64,000 bases of DNA, taken from the NCBI GenBank assembly GCA_963978545.1, contig OZ021730.1, positions 6,889,796 through 6,953,795 on the forward strand. The letters are read 5' to 3'. A program made the translations under genes and the position numbers. How positions within the stretch are numbered: position 1 is the first letter of the stretch; each line of letters opens with the position of its first letter. Under the pieces are notes generated by a model. It had not been told where the DNA came from. It saw nothing but the letters and a program-made list of their open reading frames with translations, and made no database searches. The DNA comes from Linyphia triangularis (Eukaryota > Arthropoda > Arachnida > Araneae > Linyphiidae). Positions 20,118-30,941 of the stretch are shown piece by piece.

Positions 20118-21675
20118 ATGAGTGAAAACACGAGAGAAACCACCAAGCAACTATCGCAACCGAGTGAAACTAAAGATGAGATCTCAAATAGAGAGATCAT
20201 AGAAACAATCTCAAGACCACCCTGGGTATCACCAGCTGCTCTCCGGACACGGAGGACCGAGAGATATTGGCCCAGGTTACCCAATTGGGTAATTTCTACA
20301 AAGAAAACAAGAACAGAAAATATACGGCACGCCTACACTTCCAGTACATCGACTCTTTCAGGATAATGACCGAATTATACCTTCAGCTTAAAATTGAAAG
20401 AGGGAGAGACCAGAAGACCATCAAGGACTTGGAGGACAGACTGAGCAGAAGTGATTCACCTGTCTTCCAGTTCGGAATGGAAGGTCCAGTAGTAATAGCA
20501 CTAAAGGATAAAATACAGCGTCTGGAAGAGGAATGTCATACTTTGTCACTCCTGCTAGAACGAGAAAAAGAGAACTACAATTTCCTCGTTGAAAGTATCG
20601 CCAAGAAAATGGATGCGACTTTGATTTCCCCAATTGAGCTCGAAAGGGACCTCAAAGCTACAATTATTGAGGAAATTCAGAAGATGTCAGTATCTATCCC
20701 CAGTATATCTGATATTGCAAAGATGGTTGAGACCCAACTATATAGTGCCGCAAAAGCCAGCCAACAACTACAAAGGGAAACCTCAGCCGCTGTTCAGGCA
20801 GAGGCACCAGTTAGAAAACAACCTCTTACTTACAGCCAAATGGCTCAAAAGGGTTTAAACTACCCTAAGACCAAAAAGTCCCGTCCTGCGTATAATTTAA
20901 TCGTGAAATCCAAAAGGGCAGGTACCCCAGCAGACGTCAGGAAAATCCTGGTGGAATCTGTTAAAAACAGTAATCTCCACCCAAGGATCGACGCCATAAA
21001 AAACATCAATGGGTCTTCCAGTTCGGAATGGAAGGTCACCTGTCATTGTGGAATCAAATGGGTGTCATTGTGGAATCCCCGTTGAGTGATGACATTGACC
21101 AAATATTAAACCTACTCAATGAAAAACCGGAAATTGTCGAACTTGTTTCTTCTTATAAACCAAAAAAGAGAAATCCCCGTATATTAATACCGGGAGTCGA
21201 GGGGGAACTGCACCCCGATGATTTCTTGGAGAATATTTTTGCCCAGAACCCTGATCTTAATCAGGAAAACTGTAAAATGGATTTTCATTTTAAAGGCGGA
21301 AGGGGCACAAACTGGGTTCTTTCTCTTGCTCCTCAAATATTCAAGAAGATCATCAAGGAACAATTCCTATATATTCTCTTTCAAAGAATTCGAATTACGG
21401 AATTTGTTGGTGTCCGACAATGTAGAGGTTGTGGCCGTTTTGGCCACACCCAACAAAAGTGTCCGAAAGAAGATTCCTGCTGCACAGACTGTGGGGGTGA
21501 ATCCCACGGTGAAGAAATATGTCCTAATACCTTGTGTTGTATGAACTGTTCCTATTCTAATGAAAAATTCAAGATGAATTATCCTACTGATCATTCTTGT
21601 TTGGACAGGTCTTCCTGCCCTAATTATATTCGTAATCTGGAGATACAGAGAAGGTATATCAATTATGGTAACTAA
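20118..21675 (+). pseudogene. Element D ORF1 (Gag), broken
   Basis: ATG 20118 opens a frame resembling A ORF1 (RET motif), shifts near 20265 to the frame with GNFYKENKNRKY, and shifts again near 21040. At 21014-21036 a copy of about 23 bases from 20465-20487 has been inserted, followed by a short duplication of gtcattgtggaatc. The last frame carries zinc knuckles CRGCGRFGHTQQKC and CTDCGGESHGEEIC plus the long third motif, and ends IQRRYINYGN, overlapping ORF2 by 11 bases as in A. Confidence 0.8.
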
Positions 21676-24600
21676 TTTAAATATCATGCAAATCAATTTA
21701 AACCACTCTTTGAGGGCACATGACGCCGCTCTGATTCTTGTTTCGGAGCTTCAGGTTGATTTACTTTGTGTCCAGGATCCTTATATTTTTAATAACACAC
21801 TTTCAAAACTTCCTTTTGGTTATGTGTGTTTTCAATCCAAGACCTCCAGCGCTCTTATTATTTGTTGTAACAAAAACATCCTAGTTAATTTTAAATTTAA
21901 TACTGACTCTTCGGTCTTTGCCGAGGTCACCCATGACAACCACCAATTTATTTTAGGTAGCGTCTATTTTAGACCTCACGCCGATATCAATGTTCAATTT
22001 GACGAATTTTCAGAAATAGATTTTTCCCGAAACAATTTTTTTTGTTATGGGTGACTTCAACTCCAGATCTCCGATCTGGGGTTATGGCATTGAAGATCTT
22101 CGGGGCCGAAGAGTCATGGAATTTCTTTTGGAAAATAATTTCTCTTTATGCAATCGTGTTGAGGAAGGGTTCACCTTCTACTCATCAATGGGTAGGGGGT
22201 GCCCCGACCTCACGCTGATTTCCTCCAATTTTTTTCATTTTTTAAAATCCTGGAAGATCCTGGACACGGAGTCTTTAAGCGATCACCGTTATGTTTTAGC
22301 GTCCCTCGGGAGTGGTATTTTAACTACAGAAGAATTTTTTTTCAAGTCCAAATTTGGACTTGGTAGGTTTGCTTTTCACTTTAGGAAACACATCCCAACC
22401 TTGAGGCGCCTATTGGACAGTATTTTTGATATTTCTTCCTTGGAAGAATTTTTTATAACCTTTATAGATTTAGTTCGTGACTGTGCGTTCAAAAACATCC
22501 GTAAAAGAAAAAAGAAGGAGAATACCCGTAGAAGATTCAATTGGTGGACTCCGGAGTTGAAAACCCAAAGGAATTTACTAACTGCCCTCTTTAAAAAATT
22601 TACGTAACAATAATTGTTCTATCGGTGAGATCCAGTCCACGAGCCTTCGTTACAAGAAAGCCAGAGCTATTTTTAAAAGAAATCTCAATATTGAAAAGAC
22701 TGCCTCCTGGCGTCGCTTTTGTGCACTCCATAATCAAGTTTATGGTATCACCTTTAAAATGGCTTTCGAAAAATTACAACCTGCAGATTATCTACAAATT
22801 CATTCTGATAATCCAAATTTAACTTTTACCGACCGCGTTAATTTAATTATGGATCATTTTTTTGGGAATCCTTCTTCTTCCGAAATGTCTTTTTCTTTCC
22901 CCTCATTTTTTAACCAGGGCGAAAACATCCCCCCAGTTTTAGATATAGAAATTCAAAATGTTTTTAAAAAAATTAAAAATGGGAAGGCTCCCGGTCTGGA
23001 TCTCATTGATTACCAAATTTGGAATAAAGTATTTCTTTTGGCACCCTTTCTATTCAGAGAATCTATTAATCATTTTTTTTTATTAGGTCATTTTCCTAAA
23101 AATCTTAAAAATGCTAGAGTTTTTTCCTTTCTAAACCAGGAAAGGACCCGGCTTCACCATCTTCTTACCGACCAATATGCTTACTTCCTACTTTGGGCAA
23201 ACTTATAGAAAGAGTACTGATTAATCGCCTTAATTATCACCTTTTTTCAAATGGAATTTTACATCCAAAACAGTACGGCTTCAAAGAATTATCTAGCTGT
23301 GAAGAAGCTGTCTTCGATCTTACTCAATATATAAAAACACAGAAAAAAATTAACCATGTATCATTAACAACAGTTGACATTAAGTCAGCTTTTGATAATA
23401 TGAACTGGGCAATACTTTTGAAAATTTTTGAACAACTCAGTTTTCCTTCTTATATAAAATTTTTTATTTACTCCTATTTACATGAACGCACGGTCACTTT
23501 TTTTGAGAAAGGTCTCAATATCATCAAAAACATTTATAAGGGAGCTCCACAGGGATCGGTCATTGTACCGATCCTGTGGCTTCTTTATTTTAACAAAACT
23601 TTGCTTTTGGGCGGAAATAATTTTTTTGTCCAAGTTTTCGCAGATGACCTGGCGGTGGTGGCCTTGGGGAGAACTAGAAGAATTCTTGAAACTAACACAA
23701 ATTTTGCCTTATCAGAGCTCAGCGGGATTCTTGAGTCTTTGGCTCTGGAGATCTCAATTGAGAAAACCAGGGCCATAGTTTTTGGCAAAACTGCTCCCCT
23801 GGACAGAAACCCTATTTTTAAAATTAATGGTAAATCTATTAAAATAGTTAAAGAAATTAAAATTTTGGGTATTTTTATAGACCATTTGATGTCGTTTAGC
23901 CCTCATATCCTTAATGTTTTTGAAAGATGCTACAATATTTCTAAGAACTTTGGTAGAGTTAGTGGGGTCTCCTGGGGCACCAGTAGAACCCTTCTTAAAA
24001 TTTGGTATCTTGTTGTTATCGAAAAAATTGTTACCTATGGAGCTGGAGTTTGGGCGGGGAAGCTGAGCGCCGCTCAGATCTCTCGCCTATCTTCGCTCCA
24101 AAGGATTTTTCTTTTAAGAATCTCTGGTGCCTACAGGACCACCCCTACTGATTCTCTCCAGGTTATTTTGGGTCTTCCTCCCCTTTTTCTGGTTTGCAAT
24201 CTTCAATATTTAAAATTTATGATATGGAAGAAAAGAATTAATCCCTACAATGACCTTAATTTCCCAGATCCCTCTTCATTTGAGTCAAGGCTCCCGCTGT
24301 GCTCTTTTTTTCCTTCATCTTGGTTTTTTGAATTAAACAATAGATTTTTACCTCATACCCAATAGGACGTCTATACAGACGGCTCCAAAATTAATGATCA
24401 AGTTGGTTTTTCTGTATGTATTTTTTATCGTGGTGAACTTCAACTCTCGTTTTGTTATAAAATGGATACTTTTAATACGGTTTTTCAGGCAGAAATGTCA
24501 GCCATTAAGATGGCCGTCAAATGGGCCACAGATAATAACCATACTATCAACATTTTTACTGACAGTCAATCCTCGATCGAGTCACTGGGCAGTTTAAAAA

Positions 24601-24867
24601 ATAAATCTGAAATCCTATTTTCTTTCAAAAAATTTTTGAGAGAACATAGTGAGTTTTTTAACATTTACTGGGTTAAAGCCTATGATGGCCTTATTGGCAA
24701 TGAGATAGCCGATACATTTGCTAAACAAGCAGCAGCCAACGGAACCTTTTTTGATCTACAATTGCCATATTCTTGTCTTAAAATTTCTCTCAAAAAAGTT
24801 CTTTCTAAATGGTGGCAACACCATTGGAATAATATTAAAGGTACCGGTAACTCTAGGGTGAAATCAA
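21665..24867 (+). pseudogene. Element D ORF2, broken EN-RT-RNase H
   Basis: The frame is open 21665-22054 (endonuclease start), shifts to 22047-22607 (GDFNSRSPIWG, LSDHRYV), shifts around 22607-22759, then 22759-23208 (NGKAPGLDLID), then 23193-24365 (RT with FADDLAVV). A TAG at 24363-24365 replaces the Trp codon that A has before DVYTDGSK. RNase H follows (FQAEMSAI, FTDSQSSIESL, YWVKAYDGLIGNEIAD), so D keeps the part A has lost. It ends at 24867 where another sequence begins. At least three frameshifts and one stop make it non-functional. Confidence 0.85.
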
Positions 24868-24988
24868 GCCGCAGACAAGATGGTGCAACTGGTAGCCCAC
24901 ATGTCAGCCAACTTGCTCAAGCCTTTGCTCTAGATGGCGTGCCAGACTTCCCCTTCGGTCCTCTCACCAGAAGAAAGGGAGCTGGTTT
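24868..24988 (+). pseudogene. Second copy of the unidentified ORF, left part
   Basis: Matches 2513-2633 with only a few differences, in the same orientation. It starts abruptly inside D's RNase H, which is what a 5'-truncated retrocopy would look like. It ends with aaagggagctggttt (24974-24988), the left target duplication of E1. Confidence 0.88.
24974..24988 (+). repeat. E1 target-site duplication, left
   Basis: aaagggagctggttt, repeated exactly at 30927-30941 and present once in the uninterrupted copy (2619-2633). Confidence 0.95.
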
Positions 24989-25206
24989 GGTTTGGGGTTT
25001 TGCTGGCGCAAGAGCAACTCAAAGGCCATACTGCGCCGAAACCATAAAAGTATCAAGAAATCGTCTTTTAAAAAGGATACACCCAATCTAGATTAGGAAT
25101 TGTAGTAATTGGGTGGTAGTGTTTCTAAAATGAAAGCAACTTTAAAAGTAATAAATTAGAAAAGGTAGTAAATATCAATTTAGGGTTAAAAACAGTGGTA
25201 AATGCT

Positions 25207-28200
25207 TTAAATTAAATAATAAAAGCCAATTTCTTTTAAAAATTTAAAAAGATTTTGATGCGGTGTGGAACCTAAAAGTAATGACAATGGTGGATGATTA
25301 TTAAGAAAAAGGCGAAGTCTAATAGAGTTAAAACAAGGACAAACAGTTAAAATGTGTAAGATAGTATAAACTTGATTACAGGTGGAACATATGGGGGCAC
25401 CCTCTGCCAGCAGAAGGTGGACATGGGTGAAACGCGTGTGGCCGATGCGGAGCCGTGACAAGATCACTTCTCTCTTCCTATTCGGTTGAGAGAAGCCAAA
25501 GCCAGATATTAAAGGCTGTATTGAGTGCAATTTGTTATTGAGCTCTGCATCCCACTTGGCCTGCCAGGAGTGGAGCAGAGCATCTTGACATGTTTTATGT
25601 ATGTCATCTAAACAAAGCCAGTTGCTTCGCTGCCCATTGGCAGTACGTGCAACCTCATCGGCCCGTTCATTCCCCAATATCCCCACATGTCCAGGAATCC
25701 AACAAAAATAAATTTTAAAACCAGTATCTAAAAGCCTTGTATGATTATTGAAAATGTTAATGATCAATGGATGAGTTTGTGATAAAGGGTTTTGGAGCGC
25801 ATCAAGGCAGCTCCTTGAATCAGTGTATATAATCCACAACTTATAGTTTTGTCTGGATATTTGATTAAGAGCCAGGAGAATTGCATGGGCTTCCGCTGTA
25901 AATATAGAGCTGCACGGATTCAGCTCCATGGACAGGGTGACATCATCCGAAACAGCAGCTGAACCCACATGACTCTGGCTCTTCGACCCATCAGTGTAAA
26001 ACGCTTTGAAGTGTGAAAAATGGTTACGGTGATGATAAAATATGTTTTTAAATGCAATGCTAGGTACTTCACATTTCTTAAAATTTGAGAATAGATTTAA
26101 AACAGTGACTTCATGATGATGCCAGGGTGGAATAATGGAAGTGAGGGGGCGAACACGAAGGTTGTCTACCCTATGAGACGCAAGAATTTCTCTGATTCTC
26201 AATGAAAATGTTGGGATGGAAGATGAGCGTGCGTTAAAAAGTCTTTCATATTTAGGTTTAAAAATATGACCAGAAAGTGGATGTGAAGCATTGGTTTTTA
26301 TTTTAAAATAAGTGTTTAAGCAAAGCTTATCTCGCCTAAGCGCCAGAGAGGGTTCCGTGCATAATGTGTATAAGCTTTTGACTGGTGATGTACTGAATAC
26401 TCCTGATGCGATCCTGAGACCATGATGGTGAACAGGATCCAGGAGTATCAAAGCCGATTTTCTGGCTGATCCGTACACCACCGAGCCGTAGTCGAGTTTA
26501 GAACGTACCAGGCATCTGTAGATTCTCAACATGGAGGTGGTATCAGCACCCCAGGAAGTGTTTGAGAGGACTTTCAGAAGGTTTAATGTTTTATTGCACT
26601 TTATTTTCAATTTCTTGATATGCGGAAGAAACGTGAGCTTAGAATCAAAAGTAACCCCAAGAAATTTTGTTTCTGGGACAACAGGAATTTGTAGTCCGTT
26701 TAAATATATCTCTGGATGAAGATGTAGCTCACGTTTCCTGCAAAAGTGCATGGCAACAGTTTTTTCAGAGGAGAACGTAAATCCATTGCTGTTAGCCCAA
26801 TCAGTAACCCTTCTGATAGCAAGTTGTAATTGCCTCTCTAGAACCGACATGTTTGCTGAGGCGCACATCATCTGAAAGTCATCGACGAATAACGTACCAG
26901 ACACTGAGGGTGGTAAACAGGTCAGTATGTCGTTGACTTTAACGATGAAAAGGGCGCAGCTCAATACACTTCCCTGGGGAACACCTTGCTCTTGAATGAA
27001 CTCATCAGACAAGGTTGAGTTTATTCGTACTTGGAAGACTCTTCGTGAAAGGAAGTTTTCAATGAAGAGTGGTAGATTTCCTCGAACCCCTAAATTATGC
27101 AGGTCTCTGAGGATACCATACCTCCAAGTACGATCATAAGCTTTCTCCATGTCAAAAAATACAGATACCAGATGATTCCGCTTGACAAAAGCCTCTCGAA
27201 TTGATGTTTCGAGGAGAAGAAGATTGTCGACAGTGTTGCGACCGCGACGAAAGCCACTCTGAAACCGAGAGAGATAATTGTTGGATTCGAGATGGAAAAG
27301 AAGACGAGCATTTACCATTTTTTCCAATAGCTTGCAAAAACAACTAGTGAGAGCTATTGGACGATAACTCGAGGGATTCTTGGGATCCTTACCAGGTTTA
27401 ACAATTGGTATCACAAGAGCTCGCTGCCAAGTGGATGGAAATATATTTTCTCGCCAAATGCGGTTAAATAGTTTCAATACAAGCTTCAGCTGGAGTGGCG
27501 GTAGATGTTTCAGCATATAATAGTGTATTTCATCTGGCCCCACGGCAGAGTTATGGGTACCAGCCAATGCGTTAATTAATTCCGCCATAGTGAAATCAGA
27601 GTTATAATCTTCTATATAAGTCGAAGTAAAATTTAATCTTTTTCTCTCAGCATGAAGCTTGATTGAGGCAAACGGCTCCTTGTAATTCGAATTGCTAGAT
27701 ACCATTGCAAAAGCACTAGCAAGGGTGTCAGCTATTTCTTTAGGATCTGAAACAATTCCCTGGTTATTCTCCAAGATTGAAACAGAGGAACTGGGATATC
27801 GGCCATTGATTTTGTTGACCTTGTTCCAGACCCTTTTAGAAGATGTTGAAGATGTTATGGTACTGACAAAAATCTGCCAAGAATCCCTCTGACTACGCCG
27901 TCTAATCTTACGAGCTTCAGCTCGCGCTCTCTTAAACTTTATGAGGTTGGCTTCAGTGGGGTATCGCCGAAAGATACCCCAAGCCTTTCTCTGCTTTTTA
28001 TGGGCTACTTTGCAATCGTGGTTCCACCACGGTTTCGGTATTTTCGGTAGAGTAATCGATGAAATAGGCATTGAAAAGCGGGCAGCTTTCAAAATAGCCT
28101 GTGTGACTGATTTTGTGGCTTCATCGATGTCATCTTGGTCCACCATCTCATCAGATATATTCACGATAGTAGAAAACTGTTCCCAGTTTGCAGCTTCAAC

Positions 28201-28902
28201 TTTGAGACGAGGTTGACGAACAGGGGAAACAGCATCAGTTTGTATCATTTCAATTCGTATAGGGAAATGATCGCTGTTGAAAAGATGATGTCCTACATCG
28301 AAAGACCATAGATTTAAAAGAGATGGCGAACACAAGACCAAATCGATCGCGTGGAATGTCCTCGATGGGGTGTGGAAGTGTGTTGGTTGCCCATTGTTTA
28401 GGAGACAGAGATTTTGATTGGCAAGTAATGTTTCTATTAATCTTCCACGATTGTTTATGTCTGGGCTACCCCAAAGAGGATTGTGACCATTCAAGTCTCC
28501 CATTATAATAAAAGGAGACGGAAGCTGGTCACACAGCCTGTCTAAATCTGCTTGTCTGATATTAAGATTAGGGGGAAGGTAAAGTGAACAAACTGTGATT
28601 AGTGTGTGTTTCACAGTGACTCTAGCGGCGACAGCTTGTAGGTTAGTTGTGAGCAGTAGCGGGGCAGATGGATTGTTATTCGCTATAAATAAAGCAACAC
28701 CACCGCTGGCTCTGTCACCGCTGACACAATCCTTACGAAGAGGACTATATCCCCTAACAAGAGAGCTCTGGAAGGGCTTCAAGAGCGTCTCTTGCAGACA
28801 GAAACAGACAGGTTTGTATTCATCGATGAGATGTTTAATGTCTACCGAATTGTGGAGGAAACCGCGACAATTCCAGGAAAGGAGATTGAATGTTAAGATG
28901 AA
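25207..28902 (-). CDS. E1 ORF2: endonuclease, reverse transcriptase, RNase H
   Basis: The frame is open from 28902, right at the end of ORF1 (-1 relative frame), but has no ATG until the MGDLNGH motif well inside the endonuclease; an apparent start at 28782 is TTG. EN is about 28880-28240 (LLSWNCRGF, GDLNGH, SDHFPI). RT is about 27550-26640 (PGKDPKNPSSYRPIALTS, FVDD near 26880). RNase H is about 26000-25620 (FYTDGSK, FTAEAHAI, IYTDSRSCLDAL, HVGILGNERAD). The C-terminus has GHTRFTHVHLL then CX2CX7HX4C. The protein nicks target DNA and copies element RNA. No internal stop or frameshift is seen. Confidence 0.9.
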   Translation of the reverse strand, partial: FILTFNLLSWNCRGFLHNSVDIKHLIDEYKPVCFCLQETLLKPFQSSLVRGYSPLRKDCVSGDRASGGVALFIANNNPSAPLLLTTNLQAVAARVTVKHTLITVCSLYLPPNLNIRQADLDRLCDQLPSPFIIMGDLNGHNPLWGSPDINNRGRLIETLLANQNLCLLNNGQPTHFHTPSRTFHAIDLVLCSPSLLNLWSFDVGHHLFNSDHFPIRIEMIQTDAVSPVRQPRLKVEAANWEQFSTIVNISDEMVDQDDIDEATKSVTQAILKAARFSMPISSITLPKIPKPWWNHDCKVAHKKQRKAWGIFRRYPTEANLIKFKRARAEARKIRRRSQRDSWQIFVSTITSSTSSKRVWNKVNKINGRYPSSSVSILENNQGIVSDPKEIADTLASAFAMVSSNSNYKEPFASIKLHAERKRLNFTSTYIEDYNSDFTMAELINALAGTHNSAVGPDEIHYYMLKHLPPLQLKLVLKLFNRIWRENIFPSTWQRALVIPIVKPGKDPKNPSSYRPIALTSCFCKLLEKMVNARLLFHLESNNYLSRFQSGFRRGRNTVDNLLLLETSIREAFVKRNHLVSVFFDMEKAYDRTWRYGILRDLHNLGVRGNLPLFIENFLSRRVFQVRINSTLSDEFIQEQGVPQGSVLSCALFIVKVNDILTCLPPSVSGTLFVDDFQMMCASANMSVLERQLQLAIRRVTDWANSNGFTFSSEKTVAMHFCRKRELHLHPEIYLNGLQIPVVPETKFLGVTFDSKLTFLPHIKKLKIKCNKTLNLLKVLSNTSWGADTTSMLRIYRCLVRSKLDYGSVVYGSARKSALILLDPVHHHGLRIASGVFSTSPVKSLYTLCTEPSLALRRDKLCLNTYFKIKTNASHPLSGHIFKPKYERLFNARSSSIPTFSLRIREILASHRVDNLRVRPLTSIIPPWHHHEVTVLNLFSNFKKCEVPSIAFKNIFYHHRNHFSHFKAFYTDGSKSQSHVGSAAVSDDVTLSMELNPCSSIFTAEAHAILLALNQISRQNYKLWIIYTDSRSCLDALQNPLSQTHPLIINIFNNHTRLLDTGFKIYFCWIPGHVGILGNERADEVARTANGQRSNWLCLDDIHKTCQDALLHSWQAKWDAELNNKLHSIQPLISGFGFSQPNRKREVILSRLRIGHTRFTHVHLLLAEGAPICSTCNQVYTILHILTVCPCFNSIRLRLFLNNHPPLSLLLGSTPHQNLFKFLKEIGFYYLI

Positions 28903-30278
28903 TTAGTGGCAGATCCCCGTTCTTTCGACCTCCTCCTTGGTTTGAGATTAGGAGGGGTCTCGAGCCCTAATTTAACCTCCATATCACCAGAATCTGAAAG
29001 GCCCGATATGACTTCATCCTCAGATGACTCATATTGTCCAATATCAGTTGGTTGGACGGAAGAAACTTTCTTCATTAAAGATAATAAAGGGGTTTCAGCA
29101 ATATTTTTGGGTACATTTGAGGAATCAGTGTGTGGTCTTGTTTTCTTTAAAACTTTTTGTTTCAGAGCTTCTCCAGGTTTGGTTAGTTTGTGTGTGTCAC
29201 TCTTTTTAATATTTTTTGGTTTTGTTTTGTTAAGGGGATTTGCATTTTTTAGGCTGGATGGAATTGGTTCTGTTTGAGATGGGGATGATTTGGACTGACA
29301 AGTAAAGAATTTGATTAGATTTTCAGGAGTTAAGTTTATGTTTGTGGGGATAGAAATTTGAGTTTGGGTGGTGACTTCTGTTTTACAAGTTGCTGTGGCT
29401 GTTGAATAACTTTTTCCCTTTGTTTCGGGAAAGAGCTGGGTATACATGATTTTAGCTTCGGGATAGGTAATACTATTATTTACTTTGAGTTCTTGTATTT
29501 TCTTTTCTTTTTTCCATACGCTGCAGTTTCTGGAGTAAGCTGGGTGCGATTCGGAACAGTTAACACAAACAGGTTCTTTACGGCAGCCTTCGCTCGGATG
29601 TTCGGTGCTGCCGCACGTAGCACATGCTTCAGTTTTCGCTCTGCAGGTGTTTTTCGAGTGACCAAACTTTTGGCACTTGAAACACCGCAGAGGATTTGGG
29701 ATGTAAGGTCTAACATGGTAGTTTAAGTAACCTGCTGTGATTCTGTTCGGAAGGTTAGGGCTATTGAACGTTAAAATTACATGTCTGGTTTTAATTATAT
29801 TTCCATCTCTCTTGATAGTTATTCTTTTGGCGTCAGTAACTCCCTGGGCTGATAGTTCTAAAGTCAGTTCAGAGTCGTCTACGTCGAGTAGGTCGGACTC
29901 TGAAATAACGCCCTGCGAGAAGTTCAAAGCTTTATGGGGAGTTACTTGAACAGTAATATTGGCTATTGATGTTGTTTTCAGAAGGTAGTCAGATTGTCTA
30001 GAGTTTATTGTCTGAATTAGAAGGTCACCAGAACGTAGTTTTTTAATGGTTTTGGGATCGTTACCACATATACCCTTAATAGCCTTCTGTATTAGGAATG
30101 GAGACGATTTAGCTAGTTGTTCGGATTCAGAGTGTACTATTAGAAAGGATGGTAAGTTTGATTCTGTAGTGAGCTTTTTGGGGATAATTAAATTGTCTGT
30201 AGTTTCAATGGATCGTTTTGTTTGAAATGCTTGGGGATTTTGGCCTCCCGTCGGGCTTAAAGAAGGAAAAGCAGCCAT
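28893..30278 (-). CDS. E1 ORF1: Gag with three zinc knuckles
   Basis: The ATG is at 30278 (461 codons); an upstream in-frame extension to 30407 lacks support. The N-terminal third is poorly conserved. A folded region with SPFLIQKAIKGI and LRSGDLLIQT is shared by all I-like ORF1s here and resembles an RNA-recognition-like fold. Zinc knuckles follow: CFKCQKFGHSKNTC, CX2CX4HX4C and CVNCSESHPAYSRNC, then WKKEKKIQELK. The tail is basic and ends GDMEVKLGLETPPNLKPRRRS. It binds element RNA. The stop TAA overlaps the ORF2 frame by a few bases. Confidence 0.88.
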   Translation of the reverse strand: MAAFPSLSPTGGQNPQAFQTKRSIETTDNLIIPKKLTTESNLPSFLIVHSESEQLAKSSPFLIQKAIKGICGNDPKTIKKLRSGDLLIQTINSRQSDYLLKTTSIANITVQVTPHKALNFSQGVISESDLLDVDDSELTLELSAQGVTDAKRITIKRDGNIIKTRHVILTFNSPNLPNRITAGYLNYHVRPYIPNPLRCFKCQKFGHSKNTCRAKTEACATCGSTEHPSEGCRKEPVCVNCSESHPAYSRNCSVWKKEKKIQELKVNNSITYPEAKIMYTQLFPETKGKSYSTATATCKTEVTTQTQISIPTNINLTPENLIKFFTCQSKSSPSQTEPIPSSLKNANPLNKTKPKNIKKSDTHKLTKPGEALKQKVLKKTRPHTDSSNVPKNIAETPLLSLMKKVSSVQPTDIGQYESSEDEVISGLSDSGDMEVKLGLETPPNLKPRRRSKERGSATNSS

Positions 30279-30926
30279 ATTAAGTGAATTAAAAAACTCG
30301 ACGTACACCCCCGCCCACCACCGAGCCCAACATGGGTAGCAAGCAATGGGCCTGCTAAGAGGTAGTACGCCGAGGTCGTTCTGGGTAGACAGGGTGTGGC
30401 TCCCCAAGGTAAACCACCCTCGGGCACCATGACCACCCAGTCCTTACCCTTAAGCAGTCAGCAACCCAAAGGTTCTGGTACCGCCAGCCGATTGACAGAG
30501 TCGGGCCCCACTCTGCCTCCCGTTTCGGCCGAAGCGTAGGCCAAAGGGAACGCAGTAGCGCCCCCAGGAAACTAATAACCTGTCCTGATATGGGACGCCA
30601 CAGGATCCCCAGGATCCTATTTTCCTGCCTTACGGGTCACCGCACACGGCAAACGTGCAGGCCAAGGTACTGGCAAAAATAAAATAACTAAACAGCAATG
30701 GCAAAATGAAACAGAATTAAAGAAACCAAATATTATGAAAACGTAAATAACTTATATGGATTAAAACAAGATAAAAAGTCAAGCATAAATACAAAATTGT
30801 CAACAGAAAAGCAGTGCACAAGGTAGGGCCTTCGCAAAAAAGGAAAGGAAAGAAAAATGCTAGGGCCCAGCTAGGGTACCTCGGGTTTGCCAAGCCCGTA
30901 CTCACAAAAGTGAGCCCCCGAGGGGG
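30279..30926 (-). promoter_or_regulatory. E1 5' leader with terminal stem-loops
   Basis: Leader of about 650 bases with no gene. At the very 5' end CCTCGGG (sense) pairs with CCCGAGG around an inner hairpin CTCAC-TTTT-GTGAG, followed by ACGGGC. Further in are blocks shared with E3, E5 and E6: tcaatcggctg in sense (30485-30495 on +), ggccaaag, and a cacggcaaac hairpin region (30641-30665). This is probably an internal promoter plus structured RNA leader. Confidence 0.7.
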
Positions 30927-30941
30927 AAAGGGAGCTGGTTT
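30927..30941 (+). repeat. E1 target-site duplication, right
   Basis: aaagggagctggttt, exact match to 24974-24988. Confidence 0.95.

Larger units (their letters stand above)
19661..24867 (+). mobile_element. Element D: decayed two-ORF array element
   Basis: D has the family 5' start (gttggcaacatc), a 457-bp leader with the gccgccatctttgtccac phrase (20048), ORF1 (20118-21675) and ORF2 (21665-24867). It is homologous to A through both ORFs but carries frameshifts and stops. It is cut at about 24868 by the second copy of the unidentified ORF. Its 3' end should lie beyond the right edge of the window. Confidence 0.8.
24989..30926 (-). mobile_element. E1: full-length I-like LINE, both ORFs intact
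   Basis: 5.94 kb on the minus strand with an exact 15-bp target duplication. Order in sense: 5' terminal stem-loops (30926-30860), structured leader, ORF1 (30278-28893), ORF2 (28902-25207), 3' UTR with the ggcgca...tgcgcc hairpin (25002-25044) and a short A/C-rich tail. The uninterrupted target is known from 2619-2633, so both ends are exact. Intact frames suggest recent, perhaps current, competence. Confidence 0.93.

Noticed and set aside
1..24867. True telomere
   Set aside because: Head-to-tail order is suggestive, but no TTAGG-type repeats or chromosome end are visible, so it stays a hypothesis.
25207..28782. E1 ORF2 starting at 28782
   Set aside because: That codon is TTG and would remove the essential WNCRGF part of the endonuclease.
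30279..30407. N-terminal extension of E1 ORF1
   Set aside because: E4 and E3 agree on the internal ATG (MAAF/MASF/MASL), and upstream sequence is the conserved leader.
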